NCBI GenBank assembly: GCA_045531405.1
Contig: JAZSDX010000008.1
Location: 26,956 to 90,955, forward strand
Source of the DNA: RGIG4079 sp045531405
GTDB lineage: Bacteria; Bacteroidota; Bacteroidia; Bacteroidales; Muribaculaceae
Length of the DNA stretch: 64,000 bases
Direction of reading: 5' to 3'
Shown here: piece by piece, positions 61,488 through 64,000 of the stretch
Numbering within the stretch: the stretch's first letter is position 1
How the letters are laid out: each line of letters starts with the position of its first letter
The notes under the pieces: model-generated
Database searches by the model: none
What the model saw: only the letters and a program-made list of their open reading frames with translations
Told to the model about the DNA's origin: nothing
Made by a program: the position numbers and the translations under genes

Positions 61488-61645
61488 CGGCTATAATGTT
61501 TTTAGTCTTAAAAATAGATTTGATAATTTGTATTTTGAGCAACAAAATTAAATATAATTATTCAGTTTTTTGTTACCTTGGCATTATTTCTTTCAATTTT
61601 GACACATCTTAATAAAAAAATATGCCAAAATCCTTTTTTTATTAT

Positions 61646-61653
61646 TAATTTTG
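61646..61653 (+). promoter_or_regulatory. -7 box (TAATTTTG) of the lipoprotein pair
   Basis: TAATTTTG matches TAnnTTTG and lies 56 bp upstream of the TPR lipoprotein ATG; -33 is not clear. Confidence 0.4.
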
Positions 61654-61709
61654 TGTCATGATGCAAACTTTGTGAAAAATAATAAATAACATAAATATTT
61701 CAACCCATT

Positions 61710-63392
61710 ATGAACAAAAAACTTTTTTTCTCACTAATCTTGGGTAGCGCAGTGGTATTGACCGGCTGCAACAAGAAAATCAATCAATTTGAGAGTAATT
61801 ATTTCTCGGTAACCCCCGAGCCACTTGAAGTGACAGGTAACAAAGTTCCGGGTATTGTAACCGGTAAAATTCCGGCTAAAGTATTTGTTAAAAACGCAGA
61901 AGTAACAATTACTCCATGCCTCAGTGTAAATGGTACTGAATTTGAGTCTCAGCCATATACTTTCCAAGGTGAAAAGGTGCGAGGAAATAATCCGGTTATC
62001 AATTATGAAAGAGGAGGATATCTCAGTGTTCCTGTTATGTATGATTGTCAACCAAATATGGAAGATGCTGTTTTGTATCTCGATTTTGATGTCAAACAAG
62101 GTGGCAAACAATATGTTTTACCTCGCGTAAAAGTTACCGAAGGAATTAATACAACTGCGACTATTGCCGATGTCGCATCTACAGCTCCTGCTATTGCTCC
62201 GGATAAGTTCCAACGCATTATCAATGAAAAATATTCGGCTGATATCAAGTTCCTTATCAACCAAGCAAATATTCGTGATGGAGAATTACGCAGCGAGGCG
62301 ATGCAAGCATTCAATAAAAATCTTTCTGATGCAAGTGGCGATTCTTCTCGTGAAATTAAAGAAATCAATATTTCATCATATGCATCGCCCGAAGGTGGTG
62401 TTGAGTATAACGAAAAACTTGCCGAAAAGCGTGAAAAAAACACAAGTGCTTATCTCGAAAAACATCTTAAAAATCAAAAAATCACAAACTTTGGTGAATT
62501 GACAGCTCAATTTACTGCTCAAGACTGGGAAGGATTCCAAAAACTTGTTTCTGAAAGCAATATTCAAGATAAAGAACTTATCCTAAGTGTTCTTTCGATG
62601 TATAAAGATCCCGAAGTGAGAGAAAAAGAAATTCGCAATATGTCATCTATCTTTGACCAACTTGCAGTTGAAATTCTTCCACAACTTCGCTATTCACGTC
62701 TTACTGCCACAGTTGATGTTATAGGTAAAAGTGATGAGCAAATCCAAGCGGCATATGAATCAAATCCAAAATCATTGACTGTCGATGAATTGCTCTATTG
62801 TGCAACTCTCACAAATGACAATGATAAGAAGACTGAGATTTATCAAACTACAGCAAACATCTATGCCAACGACTATCGTGCATTTAACAATCTTGGTGCT
62901 TGTCAATTTGTGTCAAAAGATTACAGCTCGGCTACTGAAAATTTCAAAAAAGCGTCTAATATTAAAGCAAATAGCGAGTCAAATATGAACCTTGGCCTAA
63001 TCTCTATGATTAATAATGATTATAGCAAGGCAAATGAACAACTTGGTAATGCAGGAAGTATTGATGCGGTAAAAGATGCTCTTGGTGTTTACTATCTCAA
63101 AATGGGTGATAGCAATGCTGCTACAAAAGCATTTGGCGATAGCAAAACAAATAATGCAGCTCTCGCTCAAATCCTCTCTAAAGATTATAGTAAAGCAAAG
63201 AAAACTCTTGCGTCAATTACAACACCCGATGCTACTACTTATTACTTGATGGCTATTCTTGGGGCACGTACCAACAACGAAAGTATGCTCCTTAGCAATC
63301 TCCGTCAAGCGACTAAACTTGATAAGAGTCTTGCCTCAAAGGCTATAAAGGATCCTGAATTTAATAATTTCAATCTTTCGTCTATTTTATAA
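61710..63392 (+). CDS. TPR/OmpA-like lipoprotein
   Basis: A 560-residue lipoprotein (LTGC, Cys20). The N-terminal half is beta-rich and ends with SYASPEGGVEYNEKLAEKRE (about 225-245), which resembles the peptidoglycan-contacting OmpA_C motif. The C-terminal half (about 350-540) carries repeated helical pairs such as AFNNLGACQFVSKDYSSATENFKKAS and NMNLGLISMINNDYSKANEQLG, tetratricopeptide repeats. Related Bacteroidales proteins are annotated as TPR/OmpA-type outer-membrane lipoproteins without a known role. Its TAA overlaps the ATG of the His-rich lipoprotein, so the two are translated together. Confidence 0.8.
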   Translation: MNKKLFFSLILGSAVVLTGCNKKINQFESNYFSVTPEPLEVTGNKVPGIVTGKIPAKVFVKNAEVTITPCLSVNGTEFESQPYTFQGEKVRGNNPVINYERGGYLSVPVMYDCQPNMEDAVLYLDFDVKQGGKQYVLPRVKVTEGINTTATIADVASTAPAIAPDKFQRIINEKYSADIKFLINQANIRDGELRSEAMQAFNKNLSDASGDSSREIKEINISSYASPEGGVEYNEKLAEKREKNTSAYLEKHLKNQKITNFGELTAQFTAQDWEGFQKLVSESNIQDKELILSVLSMYKDPEVREKEIRNMSSIFDQLAVEILPQLRYSRLTATVDVIGKSDEQIQAAYESNPKSLTVDELLYCATLTNDNDKKTEIYQTTANIYANDYRAFNNLGACQFVSKDYSSATENFKKASNIKANSESNMNLGLISMINNDYSKANEQLGNAGSIDAVKDALGVYYLKMGDSNAATKAFGDSKTNNAALAQILSKDYSKAKKTLASITTPDATTYYLMAILGARTNNESMLLSNLRQATKLDKSLASKAIKDPEFNNFNLSSIL

Positions 63393-63844
63393 TGAAAACA
63401 ATTAAATTTTGTGGCATTGTTGCCATCGCAATAGCTATTACATCATGCGCATCTTCAAGTAGTGAAAAGGCTACTGAAGATGCTCACGATAGCACTGTAT
63501 GTACTGAACATAATCATAGCAATTGTGCCGAAGGACATCATTCCCATGGCAAAGTTGTTATAGGAGTAGCTCAAGAAGGAGATTATGCTTCGGGCAAAAT
63601 TACCATTACAACAATCCCCGGTTGTGAGCCTAAAGAGTTTGACTATTCAAAGTCAAATCAAGACCAAATTGCCGCATGGCAAGCAGGTGATACGGTTTCG
63701 ATTTTTATAGATTGTCATAACCATGGAGGTGAGTCATGTGACTCTGTCGTGGCAATTAAATTTGGTGTTAAAGAATGTACCTCCGGTCATAACCATGAAG
63801 AACATGAGAATTGTGATGGTCATGACCATTCTCACAAACATTAA
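63392..63844 (+). CDS. Histidine-rich lipoprotein
   Basis: A 150-residue lipoprotein with a signal peptide ending ITSC (Cys19). The mature part has 15 His, clustered in EHNHSNCAEGHHSHG near the start and HNHEEHENCDGHDHSHKH at the C-terminus, plus Cys pairs. In between lies a compact beta-rich region (KVVIGVAQEGDYASGKITI...FDYSKSN). The clusters look suited to binding Zn, Ni or Cu. No family is recognised. Stop-start overlap (TAATG) with the TPR lipoprotein suggests they work together at the outer membrane. Confidence 0.75.
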   Translation: MKTIKFCGIVAIAIAITSCASSSSEKATEDAHDSTVCTEHNHSNCAEGHHSHGKVVIGVAQEGDYASGKITITTIPGCEPKEFDYSKSNQDQIAAWQAGDTVSIFIDCHNHGGESCDSVVAIKFGVKECTSGHNHEEHENCDGHDHSHKH

Positions 63845-63862
63845 TATCGTTTAATTTGACTA

Positions 63863-63952
63863 GTCCTAAATAAGCGTTACAAAATTAATACTTATTTATT
63901 AGGACAAAATTAATAACTTTTTAGTTACACACAATGGAGCATGCTCCATTGT
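63863..63952. repeat. Inverted, direct and palindromic repeats at the right edge
   Basis: GTCCTAA/TTAGGAC plus ATAAG/CTTAT arms bound 63863-63905. ACAAAATTAATA occurs at 63879-63890 and again at 63904-63915. A perfect 22-bp palindrome (centre GAGCATGCTC) spans 63931-63952 and is followed by a T-rich run, so it may also serve as a terminator. The window ends before the neighbouring gene can be seen. Confidence 0.5.
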
Positions 63953-64000
63953 TTGTAGTTTTTTTATACGTTTTAATTTTTCTCTCTGATTGTCTATGCA

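Overview
The window reads as a chromosomal segment of a Bacteroidota bacterium, most likely order Bacteroidales (a Muribaculaceae- or Bacteroides-like gut lineage; the family is an inference). The evidence is: -7 boxes of the form TAnnTTTG in front of many genes and no Shine-Dalgarno sequences; a lipoprotein with acidic residues right after its lipobox cysteine; a type IX-like sorting tail on a secreted amylase; the GH57 / GT4 / debranching glycogen cluster; a bifunctional GlmU-like enzyme; DUF3078 and DUF349 proteins; and a 29-codon AURKAIP1/COX24-like gene. Most of the window is core genome. I see no prophage, CRISPR array or complete insertion sequence.

Layout. 1-3.6 kb: end of a DUF349 gene, a polyprenyl-phosphate sugar transferase, a decayed RluA-type gene and a VWA lipoprotein. 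3.7-8.5 kb: SLC13 permease, ferritin, RNase E/G, the 29-codon gene and HU. 8.8-13.6 kb: three-gene alpha-glucan cluster (debranching enzyme, GT4, GH57). 13.7-15.9 kb: an AT-rich CoiA-like gene beside an orphan gene start, then asparaginase. 16-23.5 kb, minus strand: phoH, purC, ubiE, DUF3078, two secreted unknowns, a PaaI thioesterase remnant and metG. 23.7-31.6 kb: esterase, rfbC, GlmU-like enzyme, yidC, pyrG, a patch of intergenic palindromes and DUF554. 31.8-34.5 kb: four-subunit 2-oxoacid:ferredoxin oxidoreductase. 34.6-43.4 kb: one long plus-strand operon (tandem GT2, lipid kinase, DEAD-box helicase, metallophore-type binding protein, POT-like transporter, FecCD permease, ATPase). 43.5-49.3 kb: yjdM, asnS, an rluB-like gene with a Gly/Tyr/Asn-rich head, a HAD phosphatase, two tRNA-Val genes and purB. 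49.4-54 kb: secreted GH13 amylase, fabF and acpP. 54.2-58.6 kb: a hybrid histidine kinase, a sigma-54-dependent response regulator and a small secreted repeat protein. 58.7-64 kb: truA, speA, a TPR/OmpA-like lipoprotein, a His-rich lipoprotein and a set of repeats at the edge.

The most system-like signal is at 54.2-58.6 kb. The small repeat protein has a near-consensus sigma-54 promoter, and about 100 bp further upstream three direct repeats (TTCCACAC) lie two helical turns apart. All of this follows directly after the NtrC-type activator gene. It looks like a dedicated phosphorelay that controls one exported peptide-like product. Other points worth a second look are three exact 29-residue repeats ending the lipid kinase, a histone-H1-like tail on the GH57 enzyme, the prion-like head of the pseudouridine synthase, a POT transporter inside a siderophore/cobalamin-type ABC operon, and two promoters so close to their start codons that leaderless transcripts are expected.
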